Source: Akkermansiaceae bacterium
GTDB taxonomy: Bacteria > Verrucomicrobiota > Verrucomicrobiia > Verrucomicrobiales > Akkermansiaceae
Assembly: GCA_022424905.1 (NCBI GenBank)
Contig: JAKMGP010000339.1
Location: forward strand, 1-46,065
Length of the DNA: 46,065 nt
Reading direction: 5' to 3'
Position numbers and translations under genes: made by a program. A model generated the notes under the pieces. That model saw nothing but the letters and a program-made list of their open reading frames with translations, had not been told where the DNA came from and did no database searches. Position 1 is the first letter of the stretch. Each line of letters opens with the position of its first letter. Positions 17,621 to 25,664 of the stretch are shown here, piece after piece.

Positions 17621-18184
17621 CTATCTGCCAATCAAGTTTCCTTCCGGAACCTCAATAACATCACGAACATAAATCTTCACCGCCTTGTGCTCCTGGCGTT
17701 TCATATCATACTCATACTTTTTACCATTTCGATAGAGCCTCACACGATTCATAGCAGCATAGGGACTTTCCCCTCCGGCCCCCTGGATGGCAGAATAAAG
17801 AGTCATTCCCTCGGTCCATTGCTTCTGGCCCGGAGCGCGAACTTCGCCACCAACGGTATAGAACTGGCTATCCTGAGTTCTCGCATCAGCTCCACTAAAG
17901 ACCTGAAACACTGGATTTGTGTAAATTTCCGCCTTTTTGTATTCGGTAGCGATCTTGGTGGCTAGATTTGATTTAGTCAGGCCAGAGACTTTCACTTTCC
18001 CGATCATCCACATCTCGATGTGGCCGGTAGACGAAACAGAGTAGGTAGCATCTAGACGCCCTTTTTCCGAAACAGGGACCCCTAAAATTGAGATTGTAAG
18101 AGTTTGGCCGTTTCGAATGAGGGTCTGAGCACTCATCGATGAAATACCAAGGAGCACGACTAACAGAGTCAGGATTTTTTTCAT
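17621..18184 (-). CDS. Polysaccharide export protein (Poly_export/SLBB)
   Basis: A 187-residue periplasmic or outer-membrane protein of the polysaccharide export family. It has a signal peptide (1-20, cut near MSAQ), an N-terminal Poly_export-type domain (about 24-100: LRNGQTLTISILG-like start, VSSTGHIEMWMIGKVKVSGLT, then YKKAEIYTNPVFQVF) and one SLBB-type domain (about 108-180: FYTVGGEVRAPGQKQWTEGM, LYSAIQGAGGESPYA). There is no lipobox Cys, and it is much shorter than E. coli Wza, lacking the outer-membrane helix. It probably supplies the periplasmic ring while the beta-barrel at 20526 forms the outer-membrane pore. It is the last gene of the export locus. Confidence 0.9.
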   Translation of the reverse strand: MKKILTLLVVLLGISSMSAQTLIRNGQTLTISILGVPVSEKGRLDATYSVSSTGHIEMWMIGKVKVSGLTKSNLATKIATEYKKAEIYTNPVFQVFSGADARTQDSQFYTVGGEVRAPGQKQWTEGMTLYSAIQGAGGESPYAAMNRVRLYRNGKKYEYDMKRQEHKAVKIYVRDVIEVPEGNLIGR

Positions 18185-18236
18185 TCTATTTTAGGATAAG
18201 TTTGGGAGCTTCCCCTTCAATGGAGGATAGTTTTTC

Positions 18237-20411
18237 TTAATAAAGGTCGTCGTTTGACGTGTCGGGTGAGCTGTAGCTCTTCGGCTCAGATTTGCTCGAC
18301 TGATGAGCAGTCATCGCCTGAGGTTTCTGGTTCTCTTCCGTATTGCTTGGAGCATAGTAGGTGTAGTAGCTCGTGTAATACTGATATTGGCTATCACTGC
18401 GCACATCAACGTTGTTCAAGACAACTCCGATCACTTGGCCACCTACATTTTCAACAGCCTGCTTAACTCGCATCAACATATTTCGAGGAAGCTTGCGGTG
18501 CTGAACCACCACCATGGTGAGGTCAACTTCACTAGCAAGCACTGCGGCATCACTGACGCCAAGAATCGGCGGTGAGTCGACTAGAACAAGATCAAAGCGC
18601 TGCTTCACATCCTGAAGAAGTTCGGACATCCGGCGGGAGTTCAGAATACCAGCTGCGTCAGCTGGTAGAATTCCGGAAGGCATGAAGTAGAGATTATCGA
18701 CTGGCGTCTGCAAGATAACATCCTCGAGAGCCAAGTCCGTGGTAAGATAGTTCGTGAGGCCCACCGAATTATTAATATCGAAGAATGTATGAAGACGAGG
18801 ACGACGCAGGTCAGCATCGATCATCAACGTAGTGTATCCGCCTTGTGCGCAAACGTATGCGAGGTTGACCAAGGTCGTTGACTTGCCTTCACCAGCTCCA
18901 CCGGAGACTACCGTTATTGAGTTATTATCAGGATTTTTTCGGTTAAACTCAATATTGGTCCGCAAAATCCGGTATGCCTCGGCATCTGGACTCATGCCGC
19001 TTTGCTTGTGAAGGACTCCAACGTCTTTCGGGATGACCGCAAGAACCGGCACCTGAAGATAGCGCTCTACATCCTCGAGGCTTTTTACGGACGTATCTAA
19101 ATGCTCAAGCAAGAGAGCAATCGCGATTCCAAAAATCAAACCCACGCCTGCGCCAAGTAGCAGGTTCATCGTAAAATTTGGAAAAACAGGCTTACTGGCC
19201 TTCTTGGGAGTCTCGTGGAGAGTGATTGGATCACGTGGCATCTTTAGAAGAATTTCCGCCTCAGAATGTTTAAACTTCATCTCGCGAAGCATCCCGCGAG
19301 CCTGCTCATATTTCTCCTTAGCCTGAGTGTAGTTGGTCTGTTTCAAGGAAAGATTAATGGCATCCTCTTTGCGATCATCGACCATTTCCCGCATCTTAAG
19401 AACTTGCTTTTCAACAAGATCGAGTTTTGTCTTTAGCACTTCCTTTAGCGCCACGACTTCTTCATGAGCTTTCTCCAGTGCTCCCTTAGCTCGCTGGTTC
19501 ATGGTAACCATATCAGGGTGCTTTCGCCCAAGCCCTTGAGCTGAGAGGTCGAGCATTCGGTCTACTGCCTGGCGGTTTTGGTTAGCATACGCAGTTACCT
19601 GATTTTGAGGAAGATCAAGACCGGCCGCGTAGCTAATTAACTCTTCGCTACTCAGTTGGACAAGCTTATCAATTTGGATTTTGATCTGATCTGCCTGTGT
19701 TTCAAAGTTGGCAAGCTTTGCTCGTGCACTTTGAAACATGGCCTGCTCACTTAAACCCAAGCGATTGCCCGCACTCCCACCATCAAAATACGGGATTCCA
19801 TATTGTTGAATCAAGACGATGAGTTCCTTCCGATAGTCTGCCACCAAGTCTTGTTGTGAACGTTGCTCGCGTTCTAAAGCGTCTAGCGCTTTTTGGGCGC
19901 GATCTTCCTCAGTCTTTTTGCGGCGCGTAATATAGGCTGCAGCGACTGATTCGGCGATGTCTTTTGCATCGCTGGCACTCGCGTGCCGAACATTAATTTC
20001 AATAAAATCTGTACCCCGTCTTGGGGTTGTTTCCACGATCCCTTTCAGAATGTTCACCACGACATCCATCTCCATTTCCCACTGGTCTGGAAGTTTAGCC
20101 ATCTCAGCCGCCTGTTTAAGAGTTTCGGGTGCAACAATTGTTTCAAACTCATTTTGCAGATATTGCGCAGTCATTTGCGAACCAGGATTGACGGCGCTTT
20201 GACCTCGAAAAGGAGTGATCGCAATAGTCGATGGATGAACTTGCACAACAGAGGTGCTTTCATACTTTTCCGGGATCACAGACGTGATCACTGCAGCCGT
20301 CATAAAAACGAGCAGAAACGTGAGCAAAATTACTCCATATCGATTTTTTAGAATCTGCCAATAATCAATTGAAGGAGTGGATTCGATATTTGTTTGATTG
20401 CTACCTTGCAT
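18237..20411 (-). CDS. Wzc-like polysaccharide co-polymerase / BY-type tyrosine kinase
   Basis: A 724-residue inner-membrane protein that sets chain length and regulates export by autophosphorylation. The N-terminal Wzz domain has its first helix at about 26-46, followed by a large periplasmic coiled-coil region (about 165-390) and a second helix at about 412-436 preceded by the Pro-rich PKKASKPVFPNF. The cytoplasmic BY-kinase domain has Walker A SGGAGEGKST (Lys510), Walker A' LMIDADLRR (529-537) and Walker B LVLVDSPP (608-615). The tail has a tyrosine cluster with seven Tyr between residues 676 and 686, plus Tyr713 and Tyr724. The gene is separated from the beta-barrel gene upstream by a terminator hairpin and from the SLBB gene by 52 bases. 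Confidence 0.95.
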   Translation of the reverse strand: MQGSNQTNIESTPSIDYWQILKNRYGVILLTFLLVFMTAAVITSVIPEKYESTSVVQVHPSTIAITPFRGQSAVNPGSQMTAQYLQNEFETIVAPETLKQAAEMAKLPDQWEMEMDVVVNILKGIVETTPRRGTDFIEINVRHASASDAKDIAESVAAAYITRRKKTEEDRAQKALDALEREQRSQQDLVADYRKELIVLIQQYGIPYFDGGSAGNRLGLSEQAMFQSARAKLANFETQADQIKIQIDKLVQLSSEELISYAAGLDLPQNQVTAYANQNRQAVDRMLDLSAQGLGRKHPDMVTMNQRAKGALEKAHEEVVALKEVLKTKLDLVEKQVLKMREMVDDRKEDAINLSLKQTNYTQAKEKYEQARGMLREMKFKHSEAEILLKMPRDPITLHETPKKASKPVFPNFTMNLLLGAGVGLIFGIAIALLLEHLDTSVKSLEDVERYLQVPVLAVIPKDVGVLHKQSGMSPDAEAYRILRTNIEFNRKNPDNNSITVVSGGAGEGKSTTLVNLAYVCAQGGYTTLMIDADLRRPRLHTFFDINNSVGLTNYLTTDLALEDVILQTPVDNLYFMPSGILPADAAGILNSRRMSELLQDVKQRFDLVLVDSPPILGVSDAAVLASEVDLTMVVVQHRKLPRNMLMRVKQAVENVGGQVIGVVLNNVDVRSDSQYQYYTSYYTYYAPSNTEENQKPQAMTAHQSSKSEPKSYSSPDTSNDDLY

Positions 20412-20455
20412 GCGAAATCAGAATTAGGGGGTCCCGTCGAGGCCGTTGTTTAGAG

Positions 20456-20498
20456 ACAAAAATCGACCTTCGCAATGAAAAGACACCGCGAAGGCCGA
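20456..20498 (-). terminator. Terminator between beta-barrel and Wzc-like genes
   Basis: A hairpin of 7 bp, CCTTCGC (20467-20473) with GCGAAGG (20488-20494), extends by three more pairs across one mismatch (20463-20465 with 20496-20498). On the minus strand five U residues follow. This would end the transcript of the beta-barrel gene and imply partial readthrough or a separate promoter for the Wzc-like gene. Confidence 0.6.
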
Positions 20499-20525
20499 AA
20501 TGTTCAGAAATAGATCTTAGAAATT

Positions 20526-21758
20526 CTAGAACTGGGTCGAAGCACCGAGACTAAAGCGATTCCGATCATAGGCCCGACCAGCGTCAGAAGTGAGATCTTC
20601 AAAGTTGTATCGTGCGTTGACCGAAACGTTGTCAGATACTCGAAGATTCACACCTACGAAGACATTCAACAATTCCTCGTCGACCGAAGATGCACCCAGA
20701 CCGAATGTGCTCACGTATAAATCGTTATACTTGAGGGACGCATAGTTGATGCCACCGCTAAGTGAGAGATCTTCGGAGAGCGAATAAGTCCCGGTGACTC
20801 CGAGTCGAAGAGTATCGGTGTTGCTGTAGAAAGCGTTAATGAAGGTGTCTGGATTGAAGACATTACGCGCAAAATCTTCTACACCATAACGGACATAGCT
20901 TCTGAGGCTGAATTGCGAGTTAACCGCCGTCCGAAATGATCCCTCGACGTAAGGGCTATTCCCTGAAGATCCACCCTCGACGTCGCGCACTTGAGCGCCC
21001 GCACGGATAACTCCGGTTGACTTACGGTTAAAGCGGTGCTCTAAACCTGCAAGGATGAAGTGGTTAGTCGAATCAGTCACCGCTCCGTCTCCTGAAACGT
21101 CAGCATTACGGTAAGTTAAAGTCGCAACGGTGCGATCACTCAGCTGGTAACGAAAATCATTGTAGAGTGTCACAGTCGAACGATCACCATTAGCGAGATC
21201 ATCAAAAGAAATGCCATCAAGGCGGAGACCAGTGTAGGTCGCAAGTCTGTCTGACCAACGGTAGCCTACGGCGTTATCGGTGGACCATCTGGTGTAGTTT
21301 CCGACCTGGCGTTGGGCTTGGAAACCTACGGAATAATCAGGCTCAAGCTCGTAAGTGGCAAAATTTCGGCTTACAAAGCGAAGGCGTTCGCTAGAACGAT
21401 GTGTCCAGTTGAGATAAGCAGTAGCCGTGTAGGCCGTGTCGTCGACGTCATCGCCGAGAACCTCAAGGTTGTCAAAATAGTGAATCAATCCAACCTGAGC
21501 GCCGAAGCTTGTAGTCGTCTGTGGCGTGTTATTCAAGAAGGTTGCACCAACATACGCCTGCCCGTAGAATGACTCATCACTATTTCCCGCAAGCGGAGTG
21601 GGGTTGTCATCGAGTCCAAAGTTTGCCCCAGCAGTGTAGCGCAAAGGAAGAGAATCAGTCTCGCTATCGTCAGGAGCCAGATCGAAAAGAGATTGAGCGC
21701 AAAGTGAACTGGCCAAAGCCATCCCAATCGCTGCAATTGCAAAAGATTGTTTTTTCAT
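20526..21758 (-). CDS. Outer-membrane beta-barrel protein of the exopolysaccharide locus
   Basis: A 410-residue exported protein with signal peptide (1-22, cut near CAQ). The body shows repeated amphipathic strands with alternating polar and hydrophobic residues, frequent aromatic girdle positions and turns rich in N, D, G and S. It ends on an aromatic C-terminal residue (RFSLGASTQF), the classic barrel signature recognised by the BAM machine. Residues 45-410 fit a barrel of about 16-18 strands; the count is an estimate. Its position beside Wzc-like and SLBB genes suggests it is the exopolysaccharide outer-membrane channel, similar in role to the BBP2-type barrels found in such loci. It starts 18 bases after the stop of the helical-repeat gene. 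Confidence 0.85.
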   Translation of the reverse strand: MKKQSFAIAAIGMALASSLCAQSLFDLAPDDSETDSLPLRYTAGANFGLDDNPTPLAGNSDESFYGQAYVGATFLNNTPQTTTSFGAQVGLIHYFDNLEVLGDDVDDTAYTATAYLNWTHRSSERLRFVSRNFATYELEPDYSVGFQAQRQVGNYTRWSTDNAVGYRWSDRLATYTGLRLDGISFDDLANGDRSTVTLYNDFRYQLSDRTVATLTYRNADVSGDGAVTDSTNHFILAGLEHRFNRKSTGVIRAGAQVRDVEGGSSGNSPYVEGSFRTAVNSQFSLRSYVRYGVEDFARNVFNPDTFINAFYSNTDTLRLGVTGTYSLSEDLSLSGGINYASLKYNDLYVSTFGLGASSVDEELLNVFVGVNLRVSDNVSVNARYNFEDLTSDAGRAYDRNRFSLGASTQF

Positions 21759-21776
21759 AAAATATTTAATTATTAT

Positions 21777-22358
21777 TTAGCCTTCTTCGGTAACAACATC
21801 GTCGACTGGAGTCACTTGCGGATCATCTTCGATCGGTGCGAAGAAGAACTCAGGAATCCACCGGCTCTCTTTCACAATCGGATCATTGATGCTCTGGAAA
21901 GGATAATCTAATGGATTGGGTCCATCGGCTTCTGGAGCAGCAATCACGTCCTTTTCGTCAGCAAGCCCGCCCTTTGCAGAGTGACCTTCGCCACCAGCAG
22001 AATCATATCTTTCGACAATTGCCTGGATGCTTGAAACAGCATCAGGGGCAGTGGCCATTGCGCATTGGGTAATCATGCGAATTTGGGAAGGAGCAGCGAG
22101 AATTGCTGTATTCACGATCTCGGCGACCAACTTCTTATCTGCGTCGGAAGCAACAATAGCAGCTTTGACGATTTCACAAGCGCAAGACTCGTTGATAGCG
22201 ATGTTAGCGGCGACAATCTCAAGGACTTTGCTAGAGTCAGCAGTAACTGCGACTTTGACAGCCTTGCTAAGCTTTGCGGAGTCAGCAACATCAGCCGACG
22301 CGACTGATGCGACGGATAGGAGCACTGCCGTAAGTGCGAATTTCAGCGTATTTTTCAT
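21777..22358 (-). CDS. Secreted acidic helical-repeat protein, unknown function
   Basis: A 193-residue exported protein with signal peptide (1-22, cut near ASADV). The middle (about 30-115) holds about five short helical repeats of 15-18 residues with the pattern small/hydrophobic-A-x-A-x-(S/P)-x-x-x-x-x-IV, seen as VLEIVAANIAIN, CACEIVKAAIVAS, LVAEIVNTAILAAP and ISQ-free variants near the end. Three Cys (two in CAC, one in QCA) lie in this region. The C-terminal 70 residues are Gly/Asp/Pro-rich and acidic, ending DDVVTEEG. I cannot name a family. It heads the export locus, 47 bases after the tRNA-Gly gene, and is followed by the barrel gene by 18 bases. Confidence 0.7.
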   Translation of the reverse strand: MKNTLKFALTAVLLSVASVASADVADSAKLSKAVKVAVTADSSKVLEIVAANIAINESCACEIVKAAIVASDADKKLVAEIVNTAILAAPSQIRMITQCAMATAPDAVSSIQAIVERYDSAGGEGHSAKGGLADEKDVIAAPEADGPNPLDYPFQSINDPIVKESRWIPEFFFAPIEDDPQVTPVDDVVTEEG

Positions 22359-22383
22359 GAATTTTTAGATCTAAGTTCTGAAT

Positions 22384-22405
22384 AACCCCTTTTGGTTAAG
22401 GGGTT
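22384..22405 (-). terminator. Hairpin after tRNA-Gly (possible terminator or processing site)
   Basis: A perfect 8-bp stem, AACCCCTT (22384-22391) with AAGGGGTT (22398-22405), has a 6-base loop. It abuts the encoded CCA end of the tRNA. No good U tract follows on the minus strand, so termination may be leaky and the next gene may be read from the tRNA promoter. Confidence 0.5.
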
Positions 22406-22479
22406 TGGAGCGGGTAGAGGGAATCGAACCCTCATGATCAGCTTGGAAGGCTGGAGCTTTACCATTAAGCTATACCCGC
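22406..22479 (-). tRNA. tRNA-Gly (anticodon UCC)
   Basis: The cloverleaf is complete. The acceptor stem is GCGGGTA paired with TACCCGC, the D-arm is AGCTTAATGGTAAAGCT, and the anticodon loop CTTCCAA carries the anticodon TCC, decoding GGA. The T-arm has the GGTTCGATTC sequence. The discriminator base is U and CCA is encoded in the DNA (22406-22408). The length is 74 bases including CCA. Confidence 0.97.
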
Positions 22480-22492
22480 GTCACTGGTCCCA

Positions 22493-22521
22493 AAATTACC
22501 GCCCTGATCAAGGGTCTGCAA
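22493..22521 (-). promoter_or_regulatory. Promoter of tRNA-Gly
   Basis: On the minus strand TTGCAG (22516-22521) and TAATTT (22493-22498) are spaced by exactly 17 bases. The -10 box ends 14 bases before the mature tRNA 5' end. The spacer contains the near-palindrome CCCTTGATCAGGG. Confidence 0.6.
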
Positions 22522-22623
22522 GGTTTTTTTTCACTTTACCGAATGCTCGTTCATCCCTCATAGAACCAACCTCCTTTAAATGAGGGTGCACAACGAATTT
22601 GTAAAAGTATCCTTAATTATCCT

Positions 22624-22641
22624 GATTTATTAAAATAAATC
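22624..22641. other. AT-rich inverted repeat downstream of the Nif3-like gene
   Basis: GATTTATT and AATAAATC flank two bases, just after the Nif3-like gene. The perfect symmetry could act as a weak terminator, but there is no U tract after it on the minus strand. Confidence 0.3.
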
Positions 22642-22645
22642 CGAT

Positions 22646-23428
22646 TTATAAACCGCTAGGATGGTCAACAAAACTCCAATCTAAGCAAAATTGGTCATTC
22701 AAGAGCTGTCCGAGCGCCTTGACCCCAAAGGTCTCAGTCGCGTAATGCCCAGCATAGAGAACGTTGAGCCCAAGCTCCTCTGCAAGAGGATGACTCCAAT
22801 GAGGGCCCTCGCCGGTCACAAAGGTATCAATTCCTTCTCCAACCATCGCCTCAACCTCACTACCTGCCCCTCCCGTAATAATTCCGACCAACCCAGCAGG
22901 AGCAGTTTTGTCCCCGCGAAGAAGGACCGGACCACCAACCGCGAGCTCAAGAGCTTTCCTCAACTCCGCCAGGTTCCCCTGATAGATTGCTCGCCTCCCT
23001 AAAAAGATTCCTTTCCAGTCAAAAAATGGTTCGCCATCACCAAGACCCAAACGCCGAGATAATCTAACGTTATTCCCAAGCTCCGGATGAATATCGAGCG
23101 GAATATGGCTGCTGTAGATCGCCAACCCGGCATCCATCGCGATCTTAAGCTTCGAATAGGCCGAACCAGTCAGCATCCGCACCCCCTGCCAAAACATCCC
23201 ATGATGAACGACCAAAAGGTCAGCGCCTTCAGCAACCGCCTTTTCAATGACCGGCTGACTGGCATCCACCGCGCAGGCCACCCGACGAACCTCACCTCCA
23301 TTTTGAAGCTGCAAACCGTTGTAGGCGCCCGGGTAGTCAGGAACCCTCTCCGCACCGAGCTCTTTTTCAAGAAATCCAACCACTTCAGATAATTTGGCCA
23401 TGCCGGGAATCAACTCGGACTGCCCCAT
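22646..23428 (-). CDS. Nif3-like dinuclear metal center protein
   Basis: A 260-residue member of the Nif3/YbgI family, hexameric proteins with two metal ions per subunit; the biochemical role is debated, with some members acting as GTP cyclohydrolase-like enzymes. The metal ligands are visible as VVHHGMFW (two His), SSHIPLDIHPELGNN (His and Asp) and the C-terminal YAGHYATETFG (His and Glu). The family fold GLQLQNGG near the N-terminus and FVTGEGPHW also fit. Two starts are possible: the ATG at 23428, directly against the stop of the upstream pseudouridine synthase, or the ATG at 23401 giving MAKLSEVVGFLE, which is closer to the usual family start. Confidence 0.92.
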   Translation of the reverse strand: MGQSELIPGMAKLSEVVGFLEKELGAERVPDYPGAYNGLQLQNGGEVRRVACAVDASQPVIEKAVAEGADLLVVHHGMFWQGVRMLTGSAYSKLKIAMDAGLAIYSSHIPLDIHPELGNNVRLSRRLGLGDGEPFFDWKGIFLGRRAIYQGNLAELRKALELAVGGPVLLRGDKTAPAGLVGIITGGAGSEVEAMVGEGIDTFVTGEGPHWSHPLAEELGLNVLYAGHYATETFGVKALGQLLNDQFCLDWSFVDHPSGL

Positions 23429-24169
23429 TCAGGCAATACAAAAGGACTTCAGCTCATTGGGAAGCAAGCTTTGGGCTTCGATCACCTTTCCCTTCCATCC
23501 AAATATCACCCCCCTTGCATGCAGTGCCTGACGATCCAGTCGCATCCGCTCAAACAATTCGACGGTCCAGCCCTTCTCTAGAAAATCTAAATACGCCCGG
23601 CCTTGGTCGCTATAAATCTTATCTCCAACAATCGGATACCCTAGATATTCCAAATGAACCCTTATTTGATGAGTTCGCCCCGTTCGAGGTTCACAACCAA
23701 TCATCGCAAACCGATCCCCCCCGTTCTTAAATATCCCCTCGAGTCGAAAGCCCGTCTCGCTTGCCTTCCCCTCCCGATGCACCGCCTGCTTTACCCAAAT
23801 CTCGCTCTCCTCGAACTCTCCCTTCCGTCGAATTGGCTCTGTCACATAAACCTCTTTCCAATCCGGCCAACCACTGACAATCGCCTGATAACTTTTTTTA
23901 ATTTCTCTTCGCCCCATCATCTTCCCCAATTTCCGCGCCACCGACGAACTCTTCGCCACTAAGACACAACCACTCGTTTCCCGATCCAATCGATTGACAA
24001 AAAAGAACTCCACTCCCGGCATCGCCTCTTTCAAAACTCCCAGCAAAGTCACCTCATCACTCTTCCCCGTCGGATGCATGATCAAGGGCGCTGGTTTGTC
24101 GACGATAAGCCAATCCTCGCACTCCTCGAGAATCTCGAAATTCGTTCGTGCCGCGATTCTCAGACTCAC
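23429..24169 (-). CDS. RluA-family pseudouridine synthase
   Basis: RNA pseudouridine synthase that isomerises uridine in rRNA or tRNA. I place the start at the GTG at 24169 (246 residues, MSLRIAARTNFEILEE). The open frame reaches an ATG at 24274, but that part would overlap the divergent lpxC-fabZ gene by 55 bases and has no family-like sequence. Motifs are LIVDKPAPLIMHPTG, the catalytic-Asp motif VNRLDRETSGCVLVAK, IKKSYQAIVSG, the EPRTGRTHQIRVHLEYLGYPIVGD block split over two motifs, and RQALHARGV. There is no clear S4 domain, so the exact target (RluA, RluC, RluD or TruC-like) cannot be told. The Nif3-like gene follows at once. Confidence 0.92.
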   Translation of the reverse strand: MSLRIAARTNFEILEECEDWLIVDKPAPLIMHPTGKSDEVTLLGVLKEAMPGVEFFFVNRLDRETSGCVLVAKSSSVARKLGKMMGRREIKKSYQAIVSGWPDWKEVYVTEPIRRKGEFEESEIWVKQAVHREGKASETGFRLEGIFKNGGDRFAMIGCEPRTGRTHQIRVHLEYLGYPIVGDKIYSDQGRAYLDFLEKGWTVELFERMRLDRQALHARGVIFGWKGKVIEAQSLLPNELKSFCIA

Positions 24170-24219
24170 CTCTGCATAAAATCCCTTTTCAAAATTCTCC
24201 TCCAGTCTAAAAAGCGCGC

Positions 24220-25530
24220 ATGTCCCACATGGAGCACACGCTGGCGTCCGAAGCAACTCTCGAAGGAACCTCACTTCACACCGGAGAAAAAGTCACCCTC
24301 ACCCTGAAACCCGCTCCTGAAGGTCACGGCTTTAAGTTCCGACGTATCGACCTCCCCGACAAGCCCTTCATTGACGCCTGTGTCTCGAAAGTCCAGACAG
24401 TCGAGCGCGCAACCACTCTTGCCGAAGGTTCCGTCCGCGTTCACACCGTCGAGCACGTCCTCTCCGCCCTGGTCGGTATGGGCATCGACAACGCTCTCGT
24501 TGAAATGGACTCCAACGAACCACCCATCGGTGACGGATCCTCACGCCCTTACGTCGAGCTCATCAAAAAAGCTGGCCTTGAAGAACAATCCACCCCACGC
24601 AAAATTTGGGAAATCCGTGAGCCGATTCATCTCGAAACCGGCGACGGATCCCTCATCACCATCGTCCCCGACAAGCAATTCCGCGTCTCCGTCACAAACG
24701 TCGGAAAGGACGGCCGCTTCGTGCAATACTTCTCCACCGTCGTCACCCCCGAACTTTACGAGAACGAAGTCGCCCCCGCGCGCACTTTCACCTTTTACGA
24801 AGACATTAAGCCCCTCCTCGACAAAGGCCTTATCAAAGGCGGTTCACTCGAAAACGCTGTCGTCGTACGCGGCGAAGAAATCATGTCCAAAGAGCCCATG
24901 CGCTTCGAGAACGAGTTCGCACGCCATAAGGCCCTCGACCTCATCGGTGACCTCATGCTCTCCGGCCGAAAATTCACCGGCCACGTCATCGCCGTCAAAC
25001 CTGGACATGGCCCCAACACCGAAGCCGCAAAAGCCCTTCGGAAAAACTATGCCGCCATGCGTGCCATGGTTCCTCCGGTCGAACTTCCACAGGCCGAAGC
25101 CGTCCTCGACATCACCGAGATCCTTAAAATCCTCCCCCACCGCTATCCCTTCTTGCTCATCGATCGCGTCACCGGTTTCTCCTCTGAGATGAAATGTACC
25201 GCCATCAAGAACCTCACCATGAACGAGGACTTCTTCCAAGGGCACTTTCCCGGACACCCCGTCATGCCCGGCGTCCTCCAGCTTGAGGCCATGGCCCAAA
25301 CCGCTTCCATCCTTATCATGCGCATGCCAGACAACGCTAATAAAATTGGCTACTTTCTGAGCGCCGACAAAGTCAAATTCCGTAAGCCCGTGGTGCCTGG
25401 TGACACCCTCTTCATCGACGCCGAAATTCTCAGCTTCCGCCGCACAATTGGCACCGCGATCGCCTCCTGCACCGTGAACGGTCAGGTCGTCTCCAGCGCC
25501 GAGCTCAAGTTCGCCATCGTGGACGCCTAA
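24220..25530 (+). CDS. lpxC/fabZ: Bifunctional LpxC-FabZ: UDP-3-O-acyl-GlcNAc deacetylase / hydroxyacyl-ACP dehydratase
   Basis: A 436-residue fusion. Residues 1-285 form LpxC, the zinc deacetylase that commits UDP-acyl-GlcNAc to lipid A: SLHTGEKV near the start, zinc ligands His79 (HTVEHVLSAL), His236 and Asp240 (FARHKALDLIGDL), and the catalytic His263 (KPGHGPNTEAA). Residues about 293-436 form FabZ, the dehydratase of fatty-acid elongation: ILPHRYPFLLIDRV, GHFPGHPVMPGV with catalytic His342, and LEAMAQTASIL with Glu356. Such fusions are known in Bacteroidetes and Verrucomicrobia and would couple use of hydroxyacyl-ACP by lipid A and phospholipid synthesis. ATG at 24220 or at 24229 are both possible starts. 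The codons are strongly C-ended. Confidence 0.97.
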   Translation: MSHMEHTLASEATLEGTSLHTGEKVTLTLKPAPEGHGFKFRRIDLPDKPFIDACVSKVQTVERATTLAEGSVRVHTVEHVLSALVGMGIDNALVEMDSNEPPIGDGSSRPYVELIKKAGLEEQSTPRKIWEIREPIHLETGDGSLITIVPDKQFRVSVTNVGKDGRFVQYFSTVVTPELYENEVAPARTFTFYEDIKPLLDKGLIKGGSLENAVVVRGEEIMSKEPMRFENEFARHKALDLIGDLMLSGRKFTGHVIAVKPGHGPNTEAAKALRKNYAAMRAMVPPVELPQAEAVLDITEILKILPHRYPFLLIDRVTGFSSEMKCTAIKNLTMNEDFFQGHFPGHPVMPGVLQLEAMAQTASILIMRMPDNANKIGYFLSADKVKFRKPVVPGDTLFIDAEILSFRRTIGTAIASCTVNGQVVSSAELKFAIVDA

Positions 25531-25664
25531 AATCGAAGTCGTTATCTCCCACTGAGTTAAACCTGGGGCTTTCAGCGCCCCTCCCTGTCTAAAAAAGACA
25601 CTCAAACTTCCTGAAATCGGCATCTCCCTGGCCTTTTCCCCTCACATTCTTCGTAAGTGTTCAC

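Noticed and set aside
22555..22585. CCCTCA and TGAGGG inverted repeat upstream of tRNA-Gly
   Set aside because: The arms are only six bases with a 19-base spacer; likely chance.
24371..25192. Long open frame of 273 residues on the plus strand
   Set aside because: It lies inside lpxC-fabZ in another frame; the Pro/Ser/Thr-rich product is a by-product of strongly C-ended codons in the real gene.
24844..25623. 259-residue open frame on the minus strand
   Set aside because: Antisense shadow of lpxC-fabZ with no domain-like sequence.
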